A stretch of 18,845 nt of DNA from Stephanodiscus triporus (GCA_036939755.1 JALLAZ010000237.1:1-18845); one strand, 5' to 3'; numbered from the stretch's first letter, positions 8,744-18,729 are shown. The notes: generated by a model from the letters alone, not told the origin. Made by a program: numbers and translations.

Positions 8744-10867
8744 ATGTCCACAAATCCCCCCTCGCCACCGTCGCCCAATGCTCCTCCGTCCAACATAACT
8801 AATGCCGCCGTCGTGTTCGTGCTACTCCCCCCCCCCTTCTCCGGTGTCCCCCGCGTCGCACCAACGCGCCGGCGCGTCGAATCTCTTTCGGGATGGCTCA
8901 GAGAAGCGCCACTCCAATCTAGCTTCGACAGGATATTCTCCTGCTAAGAAGAAGGGTGGTCGCCGTACCCGCGTCACCGGGATTAGTCCTTGCGATGCGG
9001 ATGCGTTCAAACAGTATCCCTCCGATGAGGATGATGCTGATGATGCGGACTACTCACCCACTCCCGCGTACAAGGCAATTCGAACTGCAAAGCCGAAGAA
9101 GAAAAGGGATAAAAAACTTCAGCTCAACAGCAGTTATCATGTTCGCATTCATCTGCTGACGTTCAATGCCAAGCGGTTTGGCCGTGGCCATCCACAGATT
9201 TACTCTTCTGACGATATCGTGGCATTTGACACAGAATACCAAAAGCAACTATCATTCAACTTCAGCACGACTCGTGCTAGTCGAAAAAAGTCTGTGGCGA
9301 TGCTTGATGCACAGAATACTCGTCTTCATGACGTTGATCTTGACATACGAGTATTCAAGCCGAAGTGTTCCTAGAAGCCTTCAACAAGGTAATGTTCCCT
9401 CCTGGAGATTGGCATACTGGAATGAATATGCTGCAGTCCATCTACAAACTCTTCTGGATTGATTTGCTAAAACCTGTCAGGGATCTCCTTGGATGAAAGA
9501 GGATTTCAAGGGACGTACGATCATGCTACTTTCAAGCATCACGATTAGTCAAATATACAAATGACGTTGTATCAGCATATCTTTTACGAGCTTACATCTC
9601 CAGTCGCACGTCAAAGTATCATGGGAGAATCGGTAACACTTCTCATGGAGATTTGCTGTGTAACATTGTGATTGTCTTCCAACAGTTTCTAACAGACGCC
9701 ATTGACCAATCATTCGATGAACACTTGAAGTTGGTTGTGAACTTCTTTTTGGTGTCTAGCATGTTCCTTGACTTTGTAACAGCCTATAGAAATCAGGACA
9801 TCATTTCTGTTGAGATGGGTTACTTTCAATTTGACCTATATGGAAGCTTCTTGGTCAGTTGAAGTACTTGGAGGCAACCTGGGAGCAAATGGAAGTACTA
9901 TACGATAATTTTCCATATTCACGGGCACAGAAAGTAAGAATAAATTGTCAGGTACGAACTTATCTGGGAGGGAGTGGCAAAACTGCTTTGGCACAAGACG
10001 AGTGGTTGGAGTTGAATAACAAGGAGTTTTCAAACTATCTTACTGTTAGAACACTGGAGGGCATGTGTCGTCAGGGAAATTTCATTGGCATCACACAAAG
10101 ATGCAAACGGTTTGTCGAAGTAATGTACTCATCAGGGGACATCACCGAGAGGGTGATACATCGAAGTGGAAGTGGGGCCACGGGCAATGGTCAGTCTGAG
10201 CGGAATCTATTGTGGGAGGTCATGGAGTTATTCCTGTTGGATTGTGTTTCTTCGTTGAGCCATCCGTGGCAATTCATTCATCGTAAACTGGAGAAGGGTG
10301 TAATCTCATCATTTGAGAAACTGTTAACAACGAAACTGAATCGATCGAAGCTTGATAAGGAGACTAGAGTCAACCGTGTGGATGATGCAGCCAATCTGTT
10401 GTTTAATGGTGTTACTCATATGTACAACCGAATTGATATCACTAAGAGCAAAGAGAAAGATTGTCAATACTACCGGTATTCCAGATGACATAATCGACGT
10501 CCTTGATGAAGTAATGGAATTCAAATCAAATGACGATGAAGTGAATATGGATGATCACGTGTTTGATGAAGATTATGAGGATAATGATGATGAAAACGAT
10601 GACAGTGAGGTAGGCATAGACACAAAACTCTGCTTGTCAAATATATTCAATCTCGGATGGACCAAAATAGACAAGTCAAAGGTGAAGGAGGTACGAGAGC
10701 TTACTCGTGACCGATGTACATGGAAACGAGAAGTGACAAAGTACATCATGAAGCAAGTGATGGATATGAAAAGTAAAACGAATGCAATGGTTGTGTGCAG
10801 TGAGAATCAGAGCGCAGAAGTATCGTCGTGGACGTGTTATTTGCATGAATTACGACCTAATTATTAA
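8744..10867 (+). pseudogene. Decayed multi-domain reading frame, probably mobile-element derived
   Basis: A coding signal runs across about 2.1 kb but is broken. It starts with an ATG in good context at 8744 (GCCGCCATG), with a Pro-rich N-terminus. The frame breaks at a C10 run (8827-8836) and continues to 9374 with a basic, Lys-rich stretch and an acidic DEDDADDADY stretch. A second break near 9350-9362 leads into EVFLEAFNKVMFPPGDWHTG, where an in-frame TGA at 9494-9496 interrupts what is probably LGWKRIS (TGG to TGA). A third break near 9830 leads into PIWKLLGQLKYLEATWEQME and an open run to 10488. A fourth break near 10440-10470 opens the final acidic segment, ending at 10867. The GDWHTGMNML-like part resembles proteins annotated as DUF6589 or similar repetitive-element proteins; this is my impression from memory. 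The N-terminal and central parts do not join smoothly, so an internal deletion is possible. No function is assigned. Confidence 0.55.
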
Positions 10868-10987
10868 TAATACTTGGATCTCTTCTCCTAATACGTGTCT
10901 CAGTGAATAAATGAATGCCTTGCCACGATTTATTAGTCTTGTATTTTGCAATTCCCATATCCACATGAATAAAATAATCTGACCCAA

Positions 10988-11310
10988 TCAATAATTACCC
11001 AATGGATACAACTCGCCCCTAGCATGCTGACAACCAAAGTCCAAACAAAAGAAATGCAAAACCTCATGCAATGCTGTCGTTATACGTTCCCGTAAGTTGC
11101 GCCTGGCAGATGGACTCAGTGTGTGAGCATTTCTTTTGCTAGATGACAACCTTGTTTCTTTCTGTGGTGATATTGCCGAATTATGACCTTCAACATTCAT
11201 TGAAGACAACGATGTCTCGTCATCAGCATTAACAAAGAGCTGGCTCTGCAGATACATGCAAGACGAAAGATCACCATAAACTATACAGGTGGACGGCTGT
11301 CGATCACACC
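10988..11310 (-). pseudogene. Coding-looking fragment adjoining the left end of the repeat element
   Basis: On the minus strand, a frame that enters from the repeat element continues as ordinary, non-repetitive protein: CIVYGDLSSCMYLQSQLF, then a Ser- and charge-rich segment, then NLRERITTALHEVLHFF, ending at a TGA at 10988-10990. Its upstream part lies inside the element and is low-complexity. It may be the 3' part of a gene interrupted by the element, or the element may sit in an intron. It has no recognised family. Confidence 0.3.
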
Positions 11311-11573
11311 CTTGGCTGGTAATGTTGGTGTCGTGTCGGGGATTTCCCCCCCCCAAAACGACCAACATGCCAACATGTCGGCACCATGTTGCCGACACAA
11401 CACAGACCATGTTGGCGACATTGCACTGTGTTGGCTCTTCAGATGCACCGACATCGACATGTCGTGTCGGCATGACCATTACCCGACATGTTGGCGCATA
11501 ACGGTGGTGGGGGCAACGCGATGACGACGACGATAACAGCGGCGGCGGCGGAAACACAACAATCATATAGACA

Positions 11574-11703
11574 TGGAAGAGGAGGAGGAGGGATGGTAAT
11601 GGCAACGGCGACGGCAACGGCGATGGCGATGGCAATGACGATGACAACGTAGGTGACGGCGATGGCGATGGCAACAACAACGACAACGACGACGACGACA
11701 GGC
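11574..11703. repeat. GGCGAC/GGCAAC-type microsatellite
   Basis: A degenerate 6- and 3-base repeat of GGCAAC, GGCGAC, GGCGAT and GACGAC units begins with GAGGAGGAGGAGG. Similar but more degraded GGC-, GCA- and CTA-rich triplet sequence continues to about 12000, including ACTACTACTACTATGA near 11765. Long open frames here are artefacts of the triplet periodicity. Confidence 0.8.
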
Positions 11704-12190
11704 GCAGACAACATAAAACAATCAACTAAATACAAGCCGACTATGACTACACTTAAAACTATGACTACTACTACTATGATGACTACATCTATGCACGGCA
11801 GATGGCGATGAAGACAGCGGCAGCGGCATCAGCACAACACGGCGGCGGCGACGGTGGCAGCACGGCCACGTTGGCAGCACAGCAACGGCGGTGGCAAGGC
11901 GACAGCGGTGGCACAGTGATGGAGGCGGCAGCAGCAGCTACAGATCCAGCAGCAGCCGGGGGGGCACGGTGACGGAGGTGGCACGGCGGGGGAGGCAGTG
12001 ATGAGAGGAGGCCTTCTCTAGGTGTTGTGCATTGTTCGTCGCACGCTCCTCTTTTTTTTGATTTGGCAGTGTGTAGAATACTTACTTTTAACGTCGGAAT
12101 TAGTTTTACCTACCTACGAATTTCGTCTGTTCGTGGTCCGTCAATGTCGGGAAACCACGACACAAAAGTGAGCCGACACACTAAAAACCA

Positions 12191-12230
12191 TGTCGCCAAA
12201 ATTGGCCTGTGGGGGCAAAATTTGGCGACA
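12191..12230. repeat. Short hairpin at the right end of the element
   Basis: TGTCGCCAAA at 12191-12200 is the exact reverse complement of TTTGGCGACA at 12221-12230, with a 20-base loop. It lies in the right terminal part of the putative element and is one of several dyads built from the same GTCGCCA/GACATG vocabulary. Confidence 0.6.
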
Positions 12231-12276
12231 TTTCGCCTTGTCGCCGACATGTCGTGGACATTACCAGGAGCCAAGC

Positions 12277-12423
12277 TCAGTTTGACGGATACACAAACCC
12301 TTCTCCAACACCTCCCCATTCATCCATGGTGACAATGTCATTGGTGAAATCTGAAACAATAAAATTGTCCTCATCCCCTTCACTATCGATCCCTATGGAA
12401 AATGGATGCTTTGTTGGTCCCAT
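12277..12423 (-). other. 48-codon coding-looking frame abutting the right end of the element
   Basis: Minus-strand frame from ATG 12423 (AGCAACATGGG, a good start context) to TGA at 12277-12279, two bases outside the element. It encodes an acidic peptide beginning MGPTKHPFSIG with a SDFTNDIVTMDEW segment. The composition is ordinary rather than repetitive. It could be an exon or the 5' part of an interrupted gene whose remainder lies at 10988-11310. No family was recognised. Confidence 0.25.
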
Positions 12424-12860
12424 GTTGCTGTTACAGGCCTTCCTCACCACCACTAATCACACACCCCAAAAACCTTGTCCCATTATTACACACCGACACA
12501 GTTAATACCACCGCCCCAATGCCAACCTCATGTATGAGCGAGCAAACAAACCACCATGCCCACTTGGTATCCTCACTTCTGCCGACATACACTGGAGCCA
12601 ATCAATCTGCCTCCCACCCAGCCGGAGAACCTTCTTTGGCAACTCCTACACAGCCCCAACCCCAACCCCAACAAGCATCCACACCATACAACTCCTTGGC
12701 CTTGGTATCTCCAAAGCCTTTCAGCTCACTCCTCTGCTCTCCCACCCGTACCATACGTTCCGCCTACGTTACCCCCATCCACTGCCCCCTCTTTTGACCT
12801 CTACATCATACACTCATTCCTCACCCTCGAAGATACCTACCTACCATACTCTACCCCGTA
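12424..12860. other. C-rich, G-poor tract upstream of UTP14
   Basis: The plus strand is strongly depleted in G and rich in C, A and T for over 400 bp, including CCCCAACCCCAACCCCAAC near 12653-12671. Three overlapping plus-strand frames are open mainly because of this skew; their translations are Pro-, Ser- and Thr-rich without family signatures. Confidence 0.5.
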
Positions 12861-13028
12861 AGTACGTAAAGTTCTTCCTCTAGAGATCGACATCTCTCTC
12901 TAGATAAGTAGGAGTAAGTATTGCGCTCGGCGCTACATAGGAGCTAGTAGACAGCAGACATCTCGCAGTCGCGGCGCGCGAGCGCCAACCAATCCTCCTC
13001 TCCTTTTAACTTTTTTTCTCTAGGAGGA

Positions 13029-13044
13029 GGGGGGGGGCGGGGGG
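13029..13044 (+). other. G-run cluster in the UTP14 leader
   Basis: A G9 run, a C, and a G6 run lie about 60-75 bp before the UTP14 start codon and are preceded by GGAGGA. The arrangement could form a G-quadruplex in the DNA or in a 5' UTR. Whether it is transcribed is not known. Confidence 0.4.
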
Positions 13045-13102
13045 CGGTCGACGGAAACAAAGAGAGGTAAGTAATACAACATACAACATACACCCCGTCA
13101 AT

Positions 13103-16100
13103 ATGTCCCGTCGCGGCGGCAGCGGCAACGACAACAGCAGCGCGAAGAAGGAGCCGCGCATCGTCGAGGGCCGGATGAACGACAGCGACGACGACGAGGA
13201 GATCGACGAGGACGGGGCGTTCAATTCGGAGGACGAGCTCATGTACGGCTCCGCCTTCCCCCCCTCCTCCTCCTCCTCCTCCAAGAAGAAGGAGAAGAAG
13301 GAGGAGAAGAAGAAGGAGAAGAAGAAGACGTCGGCCGAGGGATCGTCTCCCGGGACGAAGCCGAGGGCGAGGAGGATCAGGGGGGAAGAGGGCGATGGCG
13401 ACGACGACGAAGATGGCAGCGACGAAGACGACGACGACGACGAAAGCGACGACGACGAAGATGACGAAAGCGACGAAAGCGACGAGAACGACTGGGCGGG
13501 ATCCTCCGACGATTCCGACGGGGGGGAAGAAGACGACGACGGCGGGCGGTACATGCTCGACCTCCTGAACAACCTCGACGGTCAGCTCGGCGAGGGGAAG
13601 ACGAGGCCGACGCCCGAATTCGGCGGCAGGATATCCCTCGCGGGGGCGGCGTCCGCGGCGGCGACGCGAGTGCCGGAGGACGAGCATCGATCCGGATCGT
13701 TGTCGGCCATGTCGGGCCCCTCCGGCGAGCCGCTCACGCTGGATTCGCTGATGGGGTCCATCGCCGACACGCACGACTACGCGTCGGTTCAGAAGTCGAT
13801 GCGATCGCTGTCCTCGGGTCGCGACCTCGGCGGCGGGAGGGGGAGGAGGGCCGAGACTACCACCCCCGTCCCCGTCTCGCGGGTCGTGTCCGACCGAGCG
13901 TCGAGGAGGGTGCACTACAAGTCAACGACGGAGGACGTGTCGCGATGGACGGACGCCGTCCACGAGGGACGGGACGCCGAGACTCTCGACTTTCGCACGA
14001 ACGGGGGAGGACAGACGACGAATCGTCTAACGAGGGACGCGCTCGTGGAGAAGTTCGAGGCGTCGAACGACTTCGAGAGGGAGATCAGGGACGCGCTCGA
14101 AATGGCCGGGATGGCGGACGAGGAGAGGATGGCGAGGAGGGAGAGGATGCGCCTCACGGGGGAGGGTGGGGTCGACGACGGATACGACGACGACGAAGAC
14201 GACGACCTCGGGTCCAACGTCATCACGGCCGAGGAGTACAAGAAGCGCCACGGCGAGCTCGCCAAGATGCGCGCGCTCATGTTCTACGAGGAGCAGAAAC
14301 GCCATCGCATCAACAAGATCAAGTCGAAGAAGTATCGCAAGATACGCAAGCGACAGAGGGAACGCCTCAAGGGCGGGGAGGACGAGGCCGCGCGTCTCGA
14401 CGGCGACGTCGGTGAAGAGGACAGGGAACGGATCGAGAGGGAGGAAATGGATCGGATGAGGGAGAGGATGACCCTCGCGCACAAGAACACGAGCAAGTGG
14501 GCGCGTCGCATGCTCAGGCGTGGGTCCAAGATGGACGTCGAGGAGAGGAGGGCGCTGAGCCTGCAGATCGCGAGGGGCGAGGAGCTGCGGCGGAAGGCCA
14601 TGGGCGGGGGGGGGGGGGGGGTGGGGGGGGGACGGACGCGACGAGGAGGACGGCGGCACCGACGACGAGACGGAGGGGGACCTCCTCGAGAGGGCTCGCG
14701 ACATCCTCGTGGAAACCCGCGACGACGACCTCGAGGACGGGGACGGCGATAGGACGAAGAAGGGAAAGGGCCTTTTCCAATTGGAATTCATGAGGCGGGG
14801 GATGGAGGCGCAGCGCGCCCGCGCGAAGGAGGAGGCGCGCAGGCTCCTGGAGGAGTTGGAAGCGAACGAATCGGTCGACGGCGACGTGGACGATTACGAC
14901 GTCGAGGAACGTAAGTCGTCGACGACGGGCGGGGGGGTCAAGAAGAAGAAGACGATCAGGGTGGCCACGGAGGCGGAGACGAACGAGATGCTGCCGGGGG
15001 GGAAGCTGGTCGCGTCGTCGTTGCTCTTCGGCAGGGGAGATGGATTCGCCATCAAGGTCGATGGGAACGTCGAACTGGGCGGGAACGGCGATGACGGTCG
15101 GATCGCGAACGACGATGCGAAGGAGGGGCGAGACGGGGCCGGAAAGTCCAAGAGATCGAAGAGGAAGAAGAGCCAAGGATCGGGCGCGGACGGTCACGGC
15201 GTCGCCGACGATCCGACGTCGTCGTCGACCTCCAACGGGACCGTGCCGTTTTCGGTAACCGGAGCGGAGGAGGAAGAGAATCCGTGGATCGTTTCGAAGA
15301 GTATGAAGAGGTCGAGTAAGCCCCTGTCTCGTACGGTCAAGATCGACGAGGCGGCATCGATGCTAATCGACGGCGTAGGAGGAGACGACAATAATAGCGG
15401 GAAGCGGAAGCGAGACGACGAAGACGTATCATCGCACAAGGAGGAAGAGGGGGCGGCCAATGAGGCTTCGACCCCGCCGGTGCAGGACAAGGATATCGGG
15501 ATCGCGGACCTAAGTCAGGCCGAGTTGGTCAGACGCGCGTTTGCTGCGCCTGCGGATTTGGAGGCGGAGGCGGAGTTTGAGAAAGAAAAGGTTAGTGCTC
15601 ATTTCATCGGTGCAACATTTTTGGCGCATCCCACATAAGTACGCGGTTATTGTACTTTTCGTTGATAACGATTGTCGACAACATTTGCAACCAATCATGC
15701 CCTTTTGTTTTAATTGCCATCAGGAACGGATGAAGGAAAGAGACGATCCGACGCGGAAGAAAAAGGAAGAGACGGTCGTACTCGGCTGGGGAAGCTGGGC
15801 CGGGGCCGGAGCCCCGCCGCCGAGGAAGCAGCGGAAATTGCCTCCCAAACTCAGCGCCCCGACGTCCAAGATGGGGAGTGCGGCGGCACAGCCCAAACGG
15901 AAGGACGATGGGATGTCCACGGTTATCATCAACGAAAAGCGACTGAAGAAGACTGCAAAATTCCAACTATCGGAAATACCATATCCCTATCGCTCGCGCG
16001 AGGAGTACGAAAGGGCGATTTCGGGCAGCATCGGACAGGAGTGGAACACAATCCATGGCACGAAGGAAATGAGCAGGCCAGCGATACTCTTCAGGGCAGG

Positions 16101-16167
16101 GAAAATTATCCAACCTATCGCGAAGAAAGCCAAGAAGAAGGTAGCGAGGGCGCCCGCCAAGTTCTGA
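13103..16167 (+). CDS. UTP14: UTP14, small-subunit processome component (frame break in a poly-G tract)
   Basis: The frame opens at ATG 13103 and runs to the poly-G tract at 14606-14631, where it must shift. It continues in the new frame to 15590, then crosses a 133-nt GT-AG intron (15591-15723, phase 0) to exon 2 (15724-16167). Removing one base gives 976 codons. Utp14 is a nucleolar U3 snoRNP protein needed for 18S rRNA maturation; in yeast it activates the helicase Dhr1. Recognisable blocks: an acidic and Lys-rich disordered N-terminus, KIKSKKYRKIRKRQRER, ERMTLAHKNTSKWARRM, LFQLEFMRRGMEAQRARAKE, NPWIV, then LGWGSWAGAG, VIINEKRLKKTAKFQLSEIP and PYPYRSREEYERA. These match the family in order. 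The second-frame segment GRDEEDGGTDDETEGDLL right after the break is typical acidic Utp14 sequence, so the shift is probably an indel in the homopolymer or a sequence error. Exon 1 is very GC-rich. Confidence 0.92.
14606..14631 (+). other. G16-T-G9 homopolymer causing the UTP14 frame break
   Basis: Sixteen G, one T and nine G occur inside the coding region. Upstream sequence is in one frame (ending ELRRKAMGGG) and downstream family-like sequence is one base out. Total coding length becomes a multiple of three if one base is removed. Such tracts are prone both to assembly or read errors and to real slippage. Confidence 0.85.
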
Positions 16168-16308
16168 GGTTCGAGGGCTGTAAAATAATGACAATCGTAC
16201 CTTTTAAACCAGAACTAATTCCTATTATTTATAAGATGGTCTCTTTCTTTCCTCGCTTGGCGAGTGGGGCCGAAAATATCAAAGAATACTCCGAAACGAA
16301 CCCCTACC

Positions 16309-18729
16309 TCACGAGTTGAATACCTGATCGCAATACTTCCTGCACATCGTGGGCAGCTGTCGCTGTATCCACTGCCTGTCCGTGACGAGCTGGTCCGACA
16401 GGTCGATCTCCTCAATCTCACCATCGGGACAAGTCATAGAGAGCGAGTAATAACCACTGGAATCCAATATGGCGTCGGCCGTGACCATCGCGCAGTCGTC
16501 ACAGTGCCACCACTTGTTGTCCTCGCTGGCCCACGGTGGGAACGGCACGCACGAAACGTACCGACAGCCAGGGCACGGACTCGGACCGCCGACGTCTAAG
16601 TCTACGAGGACACTGGTGGTGATCATGATGAGGACGATGCTCAGTATAAGGCCGGAGAATCGGATGACGACATTCCGCACGCGGGTCCAGAAGGTCGTCG
16701 CGACGCCAAAAAAGTCCGTCGAGAGGCGTTCCATCGTGCTCAGTCCACAAAGGAACCCGTAGACCATCCCCCCGAGATGGGTGAAGTTGTCGACGAAGGG
16801 AGTGAGACCGATGAGGCAGTTGATCACGATGTCGAACAACAACCACAGGAGGACCTTTTGCATTCGGCGGGCATACACAACACGGAAGAGTGGGTTTAGG
16901 AAAATTTTGAAGTCGAAAAGGACCGTGAGAGAGGGGGGAGAAGGAAAAGGGGGGGAAAAACTCACCTTTATGTGCCGAAACCTCACACCCTTGTCCGACG
17001 CGTTCACGTGCTTGCTGAAAAGGAGTGACCAATTCATGCATATGTCGGCGACGCACGCCCCGATCAATCCGAATATCCCACCCGACGCCCCGACGGTGAT
17101 GTACTCCGGCAGGAAGATGGCGCTCAATATAGTGCCGCCCACCGCCGGCAGGACGAACAATATAACCGCGGCCGCGAATCCGTGACACTGCTCCACGGCC
17201 TGCCCGATGAACCACAGCGCAGTCATGTTCAGGAAGTAGTGTATCAGCCCCGCGTGAAGCACCATCGGACTGAAGAGACGGTACCACTCCCCCCCCTCCA
17301 CGATCAACGTCGTCTGCTTGGCGCCCATCACGATCAGCGTATGCGCGCTCGGGCCGATCATCGGGTTCACGCTGAGGGGCTCGATCTTCCACCCGTTGAC
17401 GCCGTAACTCGCGATGAGCGCCGCGGTGCACGCGACCAGGAGGAAGTACGTGAAGAACGGACGGTTCCACCCGACGTCGCGTGTCGTCTGGAAGTCCTTC
17501 CAGCTGACGTAGGGTTCGTCGTGCGAGCGTCGCCACGCCGCGTCCTCGGCCCATTCCACGTCGAGTCGTATCCCGGCTGGGGAATGTTATTTTTACACGT
17601 TCGAGGCGCGGGGGTGGGTGGGTGGGTGGGAGTGGGCGAACAAAAAACACGCGTCGAACGACACATAAATACACGCCCCGACATCGCGCCAGAGAGAGCA
17701 AGACACGCGCACGCACACACGGACAACAAGAGGAAGAGCGGGAGAGAAAGAAAGAAGATAAAAAAAGGACGACTCACCCAGGTGATCGTACAGCGCCAAT
17801 ATCCCAAACGGCCGATCCTCTCCGTATTTTTCCCTCCTCTTCTCCCGCGCGAAGTTGAAATCACGCAACCTCTCCTCCAGCGCGGGATTGACCTTCTCCT
17901 CTTCCCCTCCCCCCCCTTCGTTCCCACCACCACCCCCCGCGGCGTTATTCCAGTCCCCCCGCCGTATCCTCTGCGTCAGCAGCCTCATCATGACCTCCTG
18001 CTGTTCCGCGGCGCTCACCCCGGGTGGCAGGTCCTGCTCGGCGACCGCGCGGGCGAGCGCGACGTCTCCCTCCTCGTCCGGCGTTATCGGTTCGGGCTGC
18101 CGCTTCTGCTTCTGATCCTTCTGCTTCTCCTGCTGCCGCTGCCGACGAGTGGCAGTAGAAGCGGCAGGAGGAGGAGGGGGGAGGGTGGGCGACGCGGCCG
18201 AAGGCCGGGGCGGACCCCTGCCATCGTCGTCCGCCCGCCGTCGGGAGTAGTCCTCGTCGACGTCGTCATTTTTCTTCTCGTCGTCGTCGTTAACGGTCGT
18301 CATCGTGTTCTTCGGCGTCTTCGTCCTCCCGGCGGGGGAGGAGGAGGAGGACGCGACGTTCCACGACGTGTGAGTCCCGTCGACGGGACTGTAGACCGCG
18401 AATTGCGGGGAGGGGGGGGGGATCATGATGCCCACTCCCCCCCCCACACCGCCGCCATCGCCCGCCGCGGTCGTCGTCGTCGCCGTTCCCGACGCGCGAT
18501 GGAGGGGGGGGGGGTTTGGGGGGGAGGAGGCCGTCGTCGTCGTCGACGACGACGGAGGCGGGTTGGCCGTCGCCGTCGGGACGAGTAATCGACCGGTCCT
18601 TTCCACCCCGGCCTCGGCCATCGTCTCCACCTCCATGGCGTGTCGTTCCATGTCGACAGTGTCGGCCGCCGTGGCGTCTTCGGTCTCCACCACCTTGACC
18701 TTGATCTTCAATTCCGATAGAAAGTCCAT
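16309..18729 (-). CDS. Rhomboid intramembrane serine protease with long disordered N-terminal tail
   Basis: Minus-strand exons 18729-17778, 17576-16966 and 16854-16309 (introns 201 nt, phase 1, and 111 nt, phase 0) encode 702 residues. Rhomboids cleave substrates within the membrane using a Ser-His dyad. Here Ser482 lies in GASGGIFGL and His547 in NFTHLGGMVYGF. The upstream block RLFSPMVLHAGLIHYFLNM holds the expected oxyanion Asn434. About seven hydrophobic segments run from near residue 358 to 600. After the last one, a Cys-rich block CPGCRYVSCVPFPPW followed by CDDC resembles the CxxCxYxSCVPxxxW motif of plant RBL rhomboids and could bind zinc. The first ~300 residues are low-complexity (Pro, Ser, Thr, Asp, Gln-Lys) and probably cytosolic. 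The second intron has no in-frame stop. The gene ends 141 bp from the convergent UTP14 stop. Family is firm; substrate and membrane are unknown, probably the secretory pathway. Confidence 0.93.

Larger units (their letters stand above)
11311..12275. mobile_element. Putative non-autonomous element with imperfect terminal inverted repeats
   Basis: The left end (from 11311) reads CTTGGCTGGTAATGTTGGTG, and the right end, read inward on the minus strand from 12275, reads CTTGGCTCCTGGTAATGTCC. With a 2-3 base gap these match over about 17 bases and continue into similar GTCG-rich sequence. Each end carries many CATGTTGG, GCCGACA and CGACATGT motifs forming imperfect hairpins. The centre is microsatellite. 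No transposase frame is present and no clear target-site duplication was found, so the exact ends are uncertain. Confidence 0.45.
10871..13102. other. Long non-coding accessory stretch before UTP14
   Basis: There is no complete supported gene across 2.2 kb. It contains, in order, a coding-looking minus-strand fragment (10988-11310), an element with terminal inverted repeats and a microsatellite core (11311-12275), a second minus-strand fragment (12277-12423), a C-rich tract (about 12424-12860), and an AT- then G-rich leader just before UTP14. Open frames inside the microsatellite are low-complexity translations. Confidence 0.45.

Noticed and set aside
10988..11735. Long minus-strand frames through the microsatellite at about 11440-11735
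   Set aside because: The poly-Ser/Pro and poly-Val/Ala translations simply reflect triplet repeats; only the non-repetitive part below 11311 was kept, at low confidence.
12944..13915. 323-codon minus-strand open frame opposite the start of UTP14
   Set aside because: Its Leu/Val/Arg-rich translation comes from the acidic and Lys/Ser repeats of UTP14 read backwards.
14027..14791. 254-codon minus-strand frame opposite UTP14
   Set aside because: Antisense shadow; the UTP14 family blocks on the other strand are unambiguous.
16499..17716. 405-codon minus-strand frame overlapping the rhomboid gene
   Set aside because: It is in another frame of the same strand, crosses a well-supported intron, and has an Arg-rich, motif-free translation.
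17182..18588. 468-codon plus-strand open frame opposite the rhomboid gene
   Set aside because: It covers the rhomboid exons and an intron in antisense, is Arg- and Pro-rich low complexity, and has no recognisable domain.
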